A stretch of 64,000 nt of DNA from an uncultured Prevotellaceae bacterium (GCA_900316585.1 ONDM01000002.1:62001-126000), one strand, 5' to 3'. Positions 43,941-53,270 are shown, numbered from the stretch's first letter. Notes: generated from the sequence alone by a model not told the origin. Made by a program: numbers and translations.

Positions 43941-44695
43941 TTCATTCTTCTACGGAATTCTGCGCATAGAATAGCAGTCGCAACTCCAACATTTAATGAC
44001 TCACTGGTTTCAGAGTCTTTCGGATAACTTGGAATGTATAGTCTAGCTTTAACCTTTTCTCTAATCTCTGGAGTTAAGCCATTACCTTCGTTCCCCATTA
44101 TTAAAAGTCCTTGATTCTTAAGTTCTTGTTCATAGATGCTATTACCATCAAGTAAAGTACCGTAAACGGGTGTATCTTGAGGTAATCCATTGATTAATTC
44201 AATCAAATCCGTATAGTGTACCTTCACCCTGGAAATGGCTCCCATGGTAGCTTGTATTGTTTTAGGAGAAAAAGCATCAGCTGTCTGCATTGAGCAAAAG
44301 ATATGGTTTATGCCAAACCAGTCTGCTATTCTTATTATTGTTCCTAAGTTCCCGGGATCTTGTATGCCATCTAGACCGAGGCAAAGTTCATTGGAAATCC
44401 ATTCTTTTTGATAGCTGAATTCCGGTATTTTAAAAGTTGCAATTACTTCTTGGGGTGTGCTTAAAAACGAAACTTTATGCAATTCGTCTTTAGAGCAAGT
44501 CTCAACTTCATCAATAGGAAATGCTGTTTGTTGAGGTAATGTATACTCAGGAACATGAATCAACCATGTGCATTTCATAGATTGCAATAGTTCATTGATG
44601 ATTTTTGGACCTTCTGCAACGAATAGACCTTCTTTCTTTCTGTATTTCTTCTGTTCAAGGCTATGAATCAATTTGATTTTATTTCTGCTAATCAT
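43937..44695 (-). CDS. TrmH/SpoU-family RNA 2'-O-methyltransferase
   Basis: A 252-residue SPOUT methyltransferase that would methylate ribose in rRNA or tRNA with SAM. An N-terminal substrate-binding domain runs to about residue 95. The knotted domain then has motif 1 (GIQDPGNLGTIIRIADW, with the conserved Asn and Arg), motif 2 (LIMGNEGNGL) and motif 3 (SETSESLNVGVATAI). The target nucleotide is unknown. The ATG at 44695 is used; the reading from 44707 would begin with TTG. Confidence 0.9.
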   Translation of the reverse strand: MISRNKIKLIHSLEQKKYRKKEGLFVAEGPKIINELLQSMKCTWLIHVPEYTLPQQTAFPIDEVETCSKDELHKVSFLSTPQEVIATFKIPEFSYQKEWISNELCLGLDGIQDPGNLGTIIRIADWFGINHIFCSMQTADAFSPKTIQATMGAISRVKVHYTDLIELINGLPQDTPVYGTLLDGNSIYEQELKNQGLLIMGNEGNGLTPEIREKVKARLYIPSYPKDSETSESLNVGVATAILCAEFRRRMN

Positions 44696-44719
44696 AAAGA
44701 ATTCCAAGATTTAACAGAG

Positions 44720-44727
44720 CAAAGATA
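44720..44727 (-). promoter_or_regulatory. -7 promoter element of the TrmH-type gene
   Basis: On the minus strand TATCTTTG matches TAnnTTTG, 24 bases before the ATG at 44695. It overlaps the -33 region of the divergent tamL promoter. Confidence 0.55.
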
Positions 44728-44749
44728 GCGTAAAGAAATAGAAATTCCT

Positions 44750-44757
44750 TATCTTTG
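44750..44757 (+). promoter_or_regulatory. -7 promoter element of tamL
   Basis: TATCTTTG, the same octamer as the divergent promoter 22 bases away; leader about 25 bases. No -33 TTTG is seen. Confidence 0.55.
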
Positions 44758-44786
44758 CATAAATATTTTGAATAGGGACTTTAATC

Positions 44787-47084
44787 ATGAGGCATTTTAG
44801 CTATCTTCTTGTTTGTGTATTTGTTTTCGTACTGAGTTCATGTTCAGTAAACAAATTTATACCTGAAGGTGACTATTTGTTGGATGATGTCATAATGGTG
44901 TCCGATAATAAGGATGTTAATGCTGGCAATTTTCGTGGATATGTAAGACAAAATCCTAATGCCCGATGGTTCAGTAAGATGAAAGTCCCCATGCGTATAT
45001 ATGCTTTGTCTGGGACAGATTCGACAAAGTCATTTAATCGTTTGTTACAACGTATAGGAGAAGCCCCCGTTATTTTTAATGAGGAACAGGCAGAACGATC
45101 ACGTGCAGATATTCTACAGGCATTGATGGTTCAAGGCTATTTAGCAGGTGATGTTAAGGTTCAAAAGAGTATTAAGAAAAAGAAACTGAAAGCAAGCTAT
45201 GTGTTGCATCCAGGCCGTCCTTATATAGTTAATTCAATTAAGTTAGAGATAGAAGATCCTACTATCCGTGACATCCTTTTGAAAGATTCCGTAGAGACGA
45301 TGTTATCAAAAGGTATGATATTCAATTCCAACATCTTGGATGGAGAGCGTAGTAGAATTAATGCTAAATTACAGAATCTAGGTTATTATCAGTTCAATAA
45401 AGAGTATATAACTTATCAGGCAGATACTGTACGGGGAACATATAAAGTAGATTTAACCATGCGCTTGAGGAATCCTCAACGGATTTCTCATCATACGGCA
45501 TTCACATTGGGGAACATTAATTTAATTACGTCTCAGAATTCATCCCGAAATCTTTCGGTTCTGCCAATTGATTCTGTCAATTATCATGGATTGAATATTT
45601 ATTATGATGGTAATTTGAATTTTCGTCCTAAAATTCTGGCAGATAATGTACAGTTAGAGTCTGGAGATCTTTATAGTTTGAATAAGGTGCAGCAGACTTA
45701 TGACAATTTTAATAGGATGAAGGCATTCAAATACACTAGTATTAATATGCAGATTTCACCCTCAGACTCTACCTTATTGAATGCATATATAATGACAGAA
45801 TATAGTAGGTTCCGTTCTATTTCAGCTGAGTTAGAAGGAACAAACTCTGCTGGTGATTTGGGGGCTGCTGCTTCCTTAACTTTTTCACACCGTAATCTTT
45901 TTAAAGGTTCTGAAACTTGGGCGGTTAAACTTCGTGGTGCATACGAGGCTATTACGGGCTTGGAGGGTTATACAAACCAAAATTATGTAGAGTGGGGACT
46001 AGAGACATCTATTAACTTCCCACGTTTTCTTTTCCCGTTTTTGTCCAGGGATTTTCGTCACAATATTAAAGCCAATTCTGAGGTCTCGGTGCAATATGAT
46101 ATGCAAAATAGACCTGAATTCCGCCGTCGTGTAGCAACTGCAGCATGGAGATATCGTTGGGCAAAATTGAATGACAAGTTTAGTCATCGATTTGATTTAC
46201 TTGATATTAGCTTTATAAGTATGCCTTGGATTTCATCCACATTCAAGGAAACATATTTGGATAATTTGACGGAATATAATGCTATATTGAAATACAACTA
46301 TGAAGACCTTTTTATCATGAAATTAGGTTATAGTTTTGTATATAATTCTATGGGCCTATCTGGTAATACTGGAAGTAATTCTGGAACCAATTCATATACT
46401 ATCCGTGCGAACATTGAAACTGCTGGAAACTTGCTACAAGGTATTAATAAGATATTTGGTGGTACTAAAAATTCAAGTGGTAGTTTTACTGTGTTTAATA
46501 TCGCATTTGCCCAATATATCAAGGGCGACTTTGATATTTCAAAAAGCATTCGGTTTGACGAAAGGAACTCTTTAGCTATTCATGCTGGATTAGGTGTTGC
46601 TTATCCCTATGGTAATGCCAATATGCTTCCGTTTGAAAAACGCTACTTTTCTGGAGGTGCAAATAGTGTACGTGGTTGGAATGTCAGGTCATTAGGTCCT
46701 GGAACATATAAAGGTTTGGACAGAAATATTGATTACATCAATCAGAGCGGTGACATTAAGTTAGATTTGAATCTGGAATATAGGACACATTTGTTTTGGA
46801 AAATTGATGGTGCCCTATTTATTGATGCGGGTAATATCTGGACGATACGGGACTATCGCGATCAACCTGGAGGACAATTTAAACTTACTGAATTTTATAA
46901 ACAACTTGCAGCGTCATATGGTATAGGTTTCCGTCTAGTCTTTGATTATTTTATTCTTCGTTTCGATGGAGGTATGAAAGCCGTAAATCCTGTCTATACC
47001 AAGGGCAAAGATCACTATCCATTGATTGATCCACATTGGGGTCGTGATTTTACCTTCCATTTTGCAGTAGGTCTTCCATTCTAA
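44787..47084 (+). CDS. tamL: Lipidated BamA/TamA-family outer-membrane protein (TamL)
   Basis: A 765-residue protein of the Omp85 superfamily. The lipobox is LSSC (Cys19), a feature of the Bacteroidetes TamL branch and absent from BamA. POTRA-like domains occupy about 25-330 (RADILQALMVQGYLAGDVKV, NAKLQNLGYYQFN). The 16-strand barrel includes the conserved loop 6 region GGANSVRGWNVRSLGPG, with the VRGW motif, at about 627-643, and it ends in FTFHFAVGLPF. TamL is thought to work with TamB in building the envelope. No tamB is adjacent here. Confidence 0.92.
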   Translation: MRHFSYLLVCVFVFVLSSCSVNKFIPEGDYLLDDVIMVSDNKDVNAGNFRGYVRQNPNARWFSKMKVPMRIYALSGTDSTKSFNRLLQRIGEAPVIFNEEQAERSRADILQALMVQGYLAGDVKVQKSIKKKKLKASYVLHPGRPYIVNSIKLEIEDPTIRDILLKDSVETMLSKGMIFNSNILDGERSRINAKLQNLGYYQFNKEYITYQADTVRGTYKVDLTMRLRNPQRISHHTAFTLGNINLITSQNSSRNLSVLPIDSVNYHGLNIYYDGNLNFRPKILADNVQLESGDLYSLNKVQQTYDNFNRMKAFKYTSINMQISPSDSTLLNAYIMTEYSRFRSISAELEGTNSAGDLGAAASLTFSHRNLFKGSETWAVKLRGAYEAITGLEGYTNQNYVEWGLETSINFPRFLFPFLSRDFRHNIKANSEVSVQYDMQNRPEFRRRVATAAWRYRWAKLNDKFSHRFDLLDISFISMPWISSTFKETYLDNLTEYNAILKYNYEDLFIMKLGYSFVYNSMGLSGNTGSNSGTNSYTIRANIETAGNLLQGINKIFGGTKNSSGSFTVFNIAFAQYIKGDFDISKSIRFDERNSLAIHAGLGVAYPYGNANMLPFEKRYFSGGANSVRGWNVRSLGPGTYKGLDRNIDYINQSGDIKLDLNLEYRTHLFWKIDGALFIDAGNIWTIRDYRDQPGGQFKLTEFYKQLAASYGIGFRLVFDYFILRFDGGMKAVNPVYTKGKDHYPLIDPHWGRDFTFHFAVGLPF

Positions 47085-47134
47085 ATGATATATTAAATTG
47101 AATTAAGAAATTATCTTATCTAAAAATTTCTTAG

Positions 47135-47142
47135 TAACTTTG
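47135..47142 (+). promoter_or_regulatory. -7 promoter element of the WalJ-like gene, very short leader
   Basis: TAACTTTG matches TAnnTTTG and ends nine bases before the ATG at 47152, so the leader is at most a few bases. Confidence 0.6.
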
Positions 47143-47151
47143 TGGCATATT

Positions 47152-47967
47152 ATGGAGGATAAGGAATTAGTATTTCTTTGTTTGGCCAGTGGAAGTAGTG
47201 GTAATTGTTTCTATCTTTCTGATGGTGAGACAAAGATTTTGATAGATGTCGGTCTTTCTCAAAGTCAGATAAAAAAGGCTTTGAAAGAACGCGGCTTGAA
47301 CTTTGGCGGGTTCAAGGGGATTCTTATTACTCATGACCATGCAGATCATATTAAAGGGGTTGGGAATTTGGCAAACGATAATGCAATACCGGTTTATGCT
47401 ACTGAAGAAGTACATAAAGGCATGAAAAAGAGCTACTGCATGACTCGTGAGATTAACAATCATTTGATTCGCAGATTGGAAAAAGGAGAGTTGATGCGTT
47501 TGGGCGAATTTGAAATTCATTCGTTCGAAGTGCCTCACGATGGAACGGATAATGTTGGCTACTTTATTCAACACAATGGTGTGAATTTTTGTATAATTAC
47601 TGATATAGGTCATATTACTCAAGAGGTCTCAGATCATATTTCTATGGCAAATTATTTAGTGCTAGAAGCAAATTATGATAAGAGTATGTTGGATATGGGA
47701 CCTTATCCTGCTTATTTGAAGGCACGAATAGCGAGTCCGACAGGACATTTAAGCAACGAAGATTGCGGTAAGGCATTATCAGAGTTTGCTACACCAAGAC
47801 TGAAGCATGTTTGGCTTTGTCATCTAAGTGAGGAAAATAATCATCCTGAATTAGCTCGTAAAACGGTAGAAACCATACTTAGAAGTGTAGGCATAGTACC
47901 AGGAAAAGATTTTCAGTTAGATGTGTTACGTAGAAAAGTACCCTCAAGTATTTATTTTTTAAAGTAA
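47152..47967 (+). CDS. WalJ/YycJ-like metallo-beta-lactamase-fold hydrolase
   Basis: A 271-residue cytosolic metallohydrolase. It opens with FLCLASGSSGNCFYL, has the two-metal motif HDHADH at 61-66, the later histidines in VPHDGTDN, the metal-bridging TDIGH segment, LEANYD, and PTGHLSNEDC. This order is that of YycJ/WalJ, proposed as a DNA 5'-3' exonuclease tied to mismatch repair and cell-wall control in Gram-positives. The Bacteroidetes role is not established. I take the ATG at 47152 because the family starts at that point. Confidence 0.87.
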   Translation: MEDKELVFLCLASGSSGNCFYLSDGETKILIDVGLSQSQIKKALKERGLNFGGFKGILITHDHADHIKGVGNLANDNAIPVYATEEVHKGMKKSYCMTREINNHLIRRLEKGELMRLGEFEIHSFEVPHDGTDNVGYFIQHNGVNFCIITDIGHITQEVSDHISMANYLVLEANYDKSMLDMGPYPAYLKARIASPTGHLSNEDCGKALSEFATPRLKHVWLCHLSEENNHPELARKTVETILRSVGIVPGKDFQLDVLRRKVPSSIYFLK

Positions 47968-47990
47968 GTCTGGAAAAAAACGTTTGCGGA

Positions 47991-48033
47991 TTTGGTCAGT
48001 TGGGAAAAAACATCTACCTTTGCAACCGCAAAA
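47991..48033 (+). promoter_or_regulatory. Promoter and conserved leader of the tRNA-Lys pair
   Basis: TTTG at 47991-47994, 20 bases, TACCTTTG at 48015-48022. The 19 bases 48015-48033 equal those at the other tRNA operon. Confidence 0.75.
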
Positions 48034-48046
48034 ACAAAAAGGATAT

Positions 48047-48119
48047 GCGTTCTTAGCTCAGTTGGTAGAGCAACTGACTCTTAATCAGTGGGTCCAGGGT
48101 TCGAGCCCCTGAGAGCGTA
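48047..48119 (+). tRNA. tRNA-Lys (anticodon CTT), copy 1
   Basis: 73 bases; acceptor GCGTTCT pairs with AGAGCGT (two G-U), anticodon loop CTCTTAA, T stem CAGGG/CCCTG. CCA not encoded. Confidence 0.95.
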
Positions 48120-48143
48120 CTCTTTTTGATTGTTATTTATATT

Positions 48144-48216
48144 GCGTTCTTAGCTCAGTTGGTAGAGCAACTGACTCTTAATCAGTGGGTCCAGGGTTCG
48201 AGCCCCTGAGAGCGTA
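48144..48216 (+). tRNA. tRNA-Lys (anticodon CTT), copy 2
   Basis: Identical to the copy at 48047 over all 73 bases; 24 bases lie between them. Confidence 0.95.
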
Positions 48217-48220
48217 CTCA

Positions 48221-48253
48221 AAGGAGAATGTGTCAAGCATTCTCCTTTTTTTT
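48221..48253 (+). terminator. Terminator of the tRNA-Lys operon
   Basis: A 10-bp perfect stem (48221-48230 with 48238-48247) is followed by a run of eight T. Confidence 0.88.
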
Positions 48254-48274
48254 CGTTCAAATTGTGCAAAATTA

Positions 48275-48305
48275 TTTGTCTTTTTAAGTTTTTTCGTTAA
48301 ATTTG
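48275..48305 (+). promoter_or_regulatory. Promoter upstream of the V-ATPase cluster
   Basis: TTTG at 48275-48278, 19 bases, TAAATTTG at 48298-48305. It is the only clear promoter before the ATPase genes and reads first into the small membrane protein at 48326. Confidence 0.7.
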
Positions 48306-48325
48306 CAAAGATAAATATTTTGCAC

Positions 48326-48679
48326 ATGAATACTAATCAGAATGCCCCTAAGCGGGATAGATCAAATCCAGTACGAAAATACCAGTTGCTTGCTGCTTTA
48401 TTTGCTTTTATAGCAGTTGCTGGTTTTGTTTATGTCTTTGGACTGTTAGATTCTCTTGAGACTCACTTGCTCTCTTCTCCAAAAGATTATAAATCTGAAG
48501 AAATTGCAAATGCTGATGCCGTTAAAAGACTGCAGGAGGCAGAGTATGCTAAACTTATAGATGAAAATGCAGAGCAGTTTGTAAACGAGCCTGAAGAGGA
48601 GGCGGTGGAAGATACCACAAAAGTTGAGGAAGTCTACATTGAACCAGTAGAGGAGGAACCAGAAGGTGAGGTCTTCTAA
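48326..48679 (+). CDS. Small single-pass membrane protein with acidic tail
   Basis: A 117-residue protein: a basic N-terminus (1-22), one membrane helix at about 23-42 (LLAALFAFIAVAGFVYVFGL), then a helical segment and a strongly acidic, Glu-rich C-terminus (from about 88). By charge the N-terminus is inside and the acidic tail outside. I do not recognise a family. It has its own promoter and ends 33 bases before ntpE, so it is probably the first gene of the V-ATPase operon. Confidence 0.7.
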   Translation: MNTNQNAPKRDRSNPVRKYQLLAALFAFIAVAGFVYVFGLLDSLETHLLSSPKDYKSEEIANADAVKRLQEAEYAKLIDENAEQFVNEPEEEAVEDTTKVEEVYIEPVEEEPEGEVF

Positions 48680-48712
48680 TTGAAATGCCATAAAATTAAA
48701 TACTATAAAAAC

Positions 48713-49303
48713 ATGGAGAACAAAATTCAGGAATTAACCGACAAACTCTATCATGAGGGCGTTGAGAAGGGCAAAGCAGAAGCTGAGCGCTTGATTGCAG
48801 CAGCCAAGGAACAGGCTGCTGAACTTATTGCTAAGGCTCAGGAAGAGGCAGCAGATATCGTTGCTAAGGCAAAAAAGAATGCTGCCGAAACTGATGAGAA
48901 TACTCGTACAGAATTGTGCCAGTTTGCTGGTCAGGCAAAGCATGCACTTCAGAGTGAAATCGCGAATTTAGTGTCAGATCAGGTTGTCAAAGAAGCTGTA
49001 GCATCTACTGTTGATTCTAAGGATTTCTTAGGTCAGTTCTTGATTTCTTTGGCTAGCAAATGGTCGGCAAATGAGCCTATTGTTATAGAATCTGATAAAG
49101 CTAATGAGTTGAAATCATATTTTGCTGCTAAGGCAAAATCTTTGCTTGACAAGGGTGTGACTATTAAAGAGGTCAATGGTGTTAAGTCATTGTTTACAGT
49201 AAAGCCAGCAGATGGCAGTTATAAAGTAGAGTTCGGTCAGGAAGAGTTTGAGAACTATTTCAAGGCTTTCCTTCGTCCACAATTGATAGAAATGCTTTTC
49301 TAA
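48713..49303 (+). CDS. ntpE: V-type ATPase subunit E
   Basis: A 196-residue peripheral-stalk subunit. Residues 1 to about 95 form the long helix (KGKAEAERLIAAAKEQAAE, a heptad-like Ala/Glu/Lys pattern). The C-terminal globular part ends in FENYFKAFLRPQLIEMLF, the usual end that binds the A3B3 head. The ATG at 48713 is chosen; the longer reading has an unrelated N-terminus. 13 bases follow before the DUF2764 gene. Confidence 0.88.
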   Translation: MENKIQELTDKLYHEGVEKGKAEAERLIAAAKEQAAELIAKAQEEAADIVAKAKKNAAETDENTRTELCQFAGQAKHALQSEIANLVSDQVVKEAVASTVDSKDFLGQFLISLASKWSANEPIVIESDKANELKSYFAAKAKSLLDKGVTIKEVNGVKSLFTVKPADGSYKVEFGQEEFENYFKAFLRPQLIEMLF

Positions 49304-49316
49304 TACCCCTTAAGCT

Positions 49317-50156
49317 ATGAGTAATTATTATTGTTTAATGACGGGAGTGCCTAGCATTGTCATGGATCAACCGACTTCAATGAGTTATGCTGAATTCCGT
49401 GAACAATGTGAAGAGGATCTGACTGATGCTGACAAGAAATTACTCTCTTATTCGTTTTTGAGGCAAGACTGTCTGAATGTTATTAAGTTGCTCCAGCATC
49501 CTGATGCTGAATTGTTACTTTTAGGTAATTATTCAGAGGAACAGCTAAAGGAACTCATTAAGGAGGCACAAGACTCAGAGTTTAAGATTGAGGGATTCCC
49601 TGAATTCCTTCCTGATTTTATCCGTCATTCTTATCTGCCTAATGAGGGGAAAGCTGATTATTTCCCTGACGATGCAATTATGCAATCGTATTATGAGTAT
49701 TCAATGAATTGTGAGAATAAAATGATTTCTAAATGGTTTAAGCTCAATTTCAATTTGAATAATATATTAACTGCATTGATTGCTCGTCAAAACGGTTGGA
49801 ATGTGGCTGATTTTGTCCGGGGAGAGAATGATATAACTGACATGATAAAATCAAACAAATCTAAAGATTTCGATTTGACTAGAGAATATGACTTTGTAGG
49901 TGATATCATGAAAATTCTGGATACAGATGATCCTGTTGAAAAAGAAAAGAAAATTGACGCTTTCAAATGGCTTTGGCTAGATGAACAAATTTTCTTTACG
50001 CCTTTCAGCATAGAAGCTGTTTTTGCATACCTCTGTAAGTTGGAAATGCAGCTTCGTTGGGAAATGCTTGATCCAGAAAAGGGCAAAGAAACCTTTGTTA
50101 AGATTATAGAGGAACTTCGTGGTGAAGCAAAGGTACCAGAGGAGTTTGTTAGATAA
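49317..50156 (+). CDS. DUF2764-family V-ATPase operon protein (probable subunit C equivalent)
   Basis: A 279-residue, mostly helical protein of DUF2764 (SNYYCLMTGVPSIV at the start, QSYYEYSMNCENKMISKWFKLNFNLNNILTAL inside). It sits between subunits E and A, where other operons have subunit C. The central ENKMISKWF segment is reminiscent of the C/d subunit that joins rotor and ring. An equivalence to subunit C is inference from position and helical content. Confidence 0.8.
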   Translation: MSNYYCLMTGVPSIVMDQPTSMSYAEFREQCEEDLTDADKKLLSYSFLRQDCLNVIKLLQHPDAELLLLGNYSEEQLKELIKEAQDSEFKIEGFPEFLPDFIRHSYLPNEGKADYFPDDAIMQSYYEYSMNCENKMISKWFKLNFNLNNILTALIARQNGWNVADFVRGENDITDMIKSNKSKDFDLTREYDFVGDIMKILDTDDPVEKEKKIDAFKWLWLDEQIFFTPFSIEAVFAYLCKLEMQLRWEMLDPEKGKETFVKIIEELRGEAKVPEEFVR

Positions 50157-50193
50157 TGTGACTGATTAGAAAAGAAATTATAAATATAATACT

Positions 50194-51936
50194 ATGACTA
50201 AAGGTACAGTTAGTGGCGTTATTGCTAACATGGTAACGCTTAAAGTGGACGGACCTGTGGCTCAAGGTGAAATTTGCTATATTGAGACAGGTGGCGACCG
50301 CTTAATGTCAGAGGTCATCAAGGTTTTAGGCTTGGATGTTTATGTCCAGGTGTTTGAAAGTACCCGAGGATTAAAGGTCGGCTCTCCAGCGGAGTTTACC
50401 GGACACATGCTTGAGGTTCAGTTGGCACCTGGTATGTTGTCTAAGAACTTTGACGGACTTGAGAATGATTTGGACAAAATGGAAGGTGTGTTCCTGAAAC
50501 GTGGACAGTATACTGACCCATTAGACCGTGAGCGTCTTTGGGATTTCACTCCAATAGCTAAGGTTGGTGATGAAGTTCAGGGTTCAGATTGGTTAGGCCA
50601 GGTTATCGAGAACCATCAGCCTTTGAAGATTATGGTTCCTTTCCAGCTTAAGGGAACTGCAAAGGTTAAGAGCATTGTTTCTGAGGGTCAGTATAAGGTT
50701 GATGATATTATTGCTGAATTGGAAGATGAACAAGGTAAAATTGTTAAGGTTAATATGATTCAGCACTGGCCTGTTAAGTTTGCTATGACAAACTATAAAC
50801 AGAAACCACGTCCTTTTAAACTGTTAGAAACAGGTGTTCGTACAATCGATACATTTAATCCTATCACTGAAGGTGGAACAGGCTTTATCCCAGGCCCATT
50901 CGGTACTGGTAAGACGGTGCTTCAGCATGCTATTTCCAAACAGGCAGAAGCTGATATCGTAATAATTGCTGCTTGTGGAGAACGTGCAAATGAGGTTGTA
51001 GAAATCTTTACAGAATTTCCAGAACTTGATGACCCACATACAGGACGTAAATTGATGGAACGTACCATAATTATTGCAAATACATCAAACATGCCTGTAG
51101 CAGCTCGTGAAGCATCTGTGTATACAGCTATGACTATGGCTGAGTATTATCGTTCAATGGGACTTCGTGTATTGCTGATGGCTGACTCTACCTCTCGTTG
51201 GGCTCAGGCACTTCGTGAGATGTCTAACCGTATGGAGGAGTTACCTGGTCCTGATGCTTTCCCTATGGATTTAGGTGCGTTGATTGGTAATTTCTATAGC
51301 CGTGCAGGTTATGTATATCTGAACAATGGTGAAGTTGGTTCTATTACCTTCATTGGTACAGTATCACCTGCAGGTGGTAATTTGAAAGAACCAGTTACAG
51401 AAAATACTAAGAAGGTTGCTCGTTGTTTCTATGGATTGGAACAGGATCGTGCGGATAAGAAACGTTATCCAGCCGTTAATCCTATTGATTCCTATTCTAA
51501 GTATTTAGAGTATCCAGAGTTCCAGGAATATATTTCCAAGCGGATTAATGATAAATGGATTCCTAAGGTGTTGGAGTTGAAGACTAGGATGCAGCGTGGT
51601 AAGGAAATCGCAGAGCAGATTAACATCCTTGGTGATGATGGTGTACCTGTAGATTATCATGTAACATTCTGGAAATCTGAAATCATTGACTTCGTGCTCT
51701 TACAGCAAGATGCATTCGATGATGTTGATGCTGTTACTTCTTTGGAACGTCAGGAAGAAATCTTGAATATTGTTACTGATATTTGTAATCATGACTTTAA
51801 GTTTGATACATTCTTGGAAGTTATTGATTTCTTCCGTAAGATGATTAATATCTGCAAGCAAATGAATTATTCCCCATTCAAGAGTGAGCAATATTATGAT
51901 TTTAAAAAGCAGGTAACCGATATGATTAACGCTTAA
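50194..51936 (+). CDS. ntpA: V-type ATPase catalytic subunit A
   Basis: A 580-residue catalytic ATPase subunit. Seen: N-terminal beta-barrel (KGTVSGVIANMVTLKVDGP), the non-homologous bulge at about 110-200, Walker A GPFGTGKT near 234-241, the catalytic Glu in GERANEVVE, and SRWAQALREMSNRMEELPG. Length is ordinary. Twelve bases precede subunit B. Confidence 0.97.
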   Translation: MTKGTVSGVIANMVTLKVDGPVAQGEICYIETGGDRLMSEVIKVLGLDVYVQVFESTRGLKVGSPAEFTGHMLEVQLAPGMLSKNFDGLENDLDKMEGVFLKRGQYTDPLDRERLWDFTPIAKVGDEVQGSDWLGQVIENHQPLKIMVPFQLKGTAKVKSIVSEGQYKVDDIIAELEDEQGKIVKVNMIQHWPVKFAMTNYKQKPRPFKLLETGVRTIDTFNPITEGGTGFIPGPFGTGKTVLQHAISKQAEADIVIIAACGERANEVVEIFTEFPELDDPHTGRKLMERTIIIANTSNMPVAAREASVYTAMTMAEYYRSMGLRVLLMADSTSRWAQALREMSNRMEELPGPDAFPMDLGALIGNFYSRAGYVYLNNGEVGSITFIGTVSPAGGNLKEPVTENTKKVARCFYGLEQDRADKKRYPAVNPIDSYSKYLEYPEFQEYISKRINDKWIPKVLELKTRMQRGKEIAEQINILGDDGVPVDYHVTFWKSEIIDFVLLQQDAFDDVDAVTSLERQEEILNIVTDICNHDFKFDTFLEVIDFFRKMINICKQMNYSPFKSEQYYDFKKQVTDMINA

Positions 51937-51947
51937 ATCCGATCAAA

Positions 51948-53270
51948 ATGGCAACAGCATTTCAAAAAATATATACAAAAATTAGCCAGATCACCAAGGC
52001 CACTTGCTCCTTAAAAGCAACTGGTGTTGGTTATGATGAATTGGCTACCATCGATGGCAAATTGGCCCAGGTGGTAAAGATTGCCGGTGAAGATGTTACC
52101 TTGCAGGTGTTTGAAGGTACAGGTGGTATCCCTACAAACGCTGAGGTTGTTTTCTTAGGTAAGGCCCCAACATTAAAAGTTGGTGAACAATTAGCAGGTC
52201 GTTTCTTCAATGCGTATGGACATCCAATTGATGGTGGACCTGAGATTGAAGGCAAAGAAGTGGAAATTGGTGGTCCTTCTGTTAACCCTGTTCGTCGTAA
52301 GCAGCCATCAGAGTTGATAGCAACAGGTATAGCGGGTATTGACTTGAATAACACTTTGGTGTCTGGACAGAAAATTCCATTTTTCGCAGATCCTGACCAG
52401 CCTTTTAATGAGGTTATGGCGTTGGTTGCCCTTCGTGCTAAGGTAGACAAGATTATCTTGGGTGGAATGGGTATGACCAATGATGACTACTATTTCTTCC
52501 GTAATACTTTTGCAAATGCAGGTGCGGTAGACCGAATAATTTCTTTCATGAATACCACTGAAGACCCTGCTGTAGAGCGTCTGTTGATTCCGGATATGGC
52601 TCTTACGGCAGCTGAGTACTTCGCTGTAGAAAAACATGAAAAGGTTCTGGTGCTTTTGACAGATATGACATCTTATTCTGACTCATTGTCAATTGTTAGT
52701 AACCGTATGGACCAGATTCCTTCTAAAGACTCAATGCCAGGTTCACTTTATTCTGATTTGGCAAAGATTTATGAGAAGGCTGTACAGTTCCCAGAAGAAG
52801 CTGGTGGTGGTTCAATAACAATTATCGCTGTAACAACCTTGAGTGGTGGTGATATTACTCATGCTGTTCCTGATAATACAGGTTACATTACTGAGGGTCA
52901 GCTCTTCTTGCGTCGTGACTCTGATATCGGAAAGGTAATCGTCGACCCATTCCGTTCATTGTCCCGTCTGAAACAGCTGGTAGCTGGTAAGAAAACCCGT
53001 AAGGATCATTCACAGGTAATGAATGCTGCTATTCGTCTGTACTCTGATGCAGCTAATGCGAAGACAAAGTTAGAAAATGGTTTTGATTTGACAGACTACG
53101 ATAACCGTTGCTTGGATTTTGCTAAAGAATATGCAGACAAGTTGTTGGCAATCGATGTTAACTTGGATACTACTGAGATGCTTGATGTAACTTGGGGCTT
53201 GTTCCGTAAGTACTACAAGTTGGAAGAGGTTAATATCAAGAAAGAATTTACAGATATCTATTGGAAATAG
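51948..53270 (+). CDS. ntpB: V-type ATPase regulatory subunit B
   Basis: A 440-residue non-catalytic partner of subunit A. Seen: the barrel start, GRFFNAYGHPIDGGPEI, SGQKIPFFADPDQPFNEV in place of a Walker A loop, LLTDMTSYSDSLSIVSNRMDQIPSKD and the Arg-finger area near ITEGQLFLRRDSD. As in other B subunits the P-loop is not functional. Somewhat shorter than archaeal B subunits (about 460). Confidence 0.97.
   Translation: MATAFQKIYTKISQITKATCSLKATGVGYDELATIDGKLAQVVKIAGEDVTLQVFEGTGGIPTNAEVVFLGKAPTLKVGEQLAGRFFNAYGHPIDGGPEIEGKEVEIGGPSVNPVRRKQPSELIATGIAGIDLNNTLVSGQKIPFFADPDQPFNEVMALVALRAKVDKIILGGMGMTNDDYYFFRNTFANAGAVDRIISFMNTTEDPAVERLLIPDMALTAAEYFAVEKHEKVLVLLTDMTSYSDSLSIVSNRMDQIPSKDSMPGSLYSDLAKIYEKAVQFPEEAGGGSITIIAVTTLSGGDITHAVPDNTGYITEGQLFLRRDSDIGKVIVDPFRSLSRLKQLVAGKKTRKDHSQVMNAAIRLYSDAANAKTKLENGFDLTDYDNRCLDFAKEYADKLLAIDVNLDTTEMLDVTWGLFRKYYKLEEVNIKKEFTDIYWK

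Noticed and set aside
48185-48325. Extension of the 117-residue membrane protein into the tRNA-Lys gene and terminator
   Set aside because: It would overlap a tRNA gene, a terminator and the promoter.
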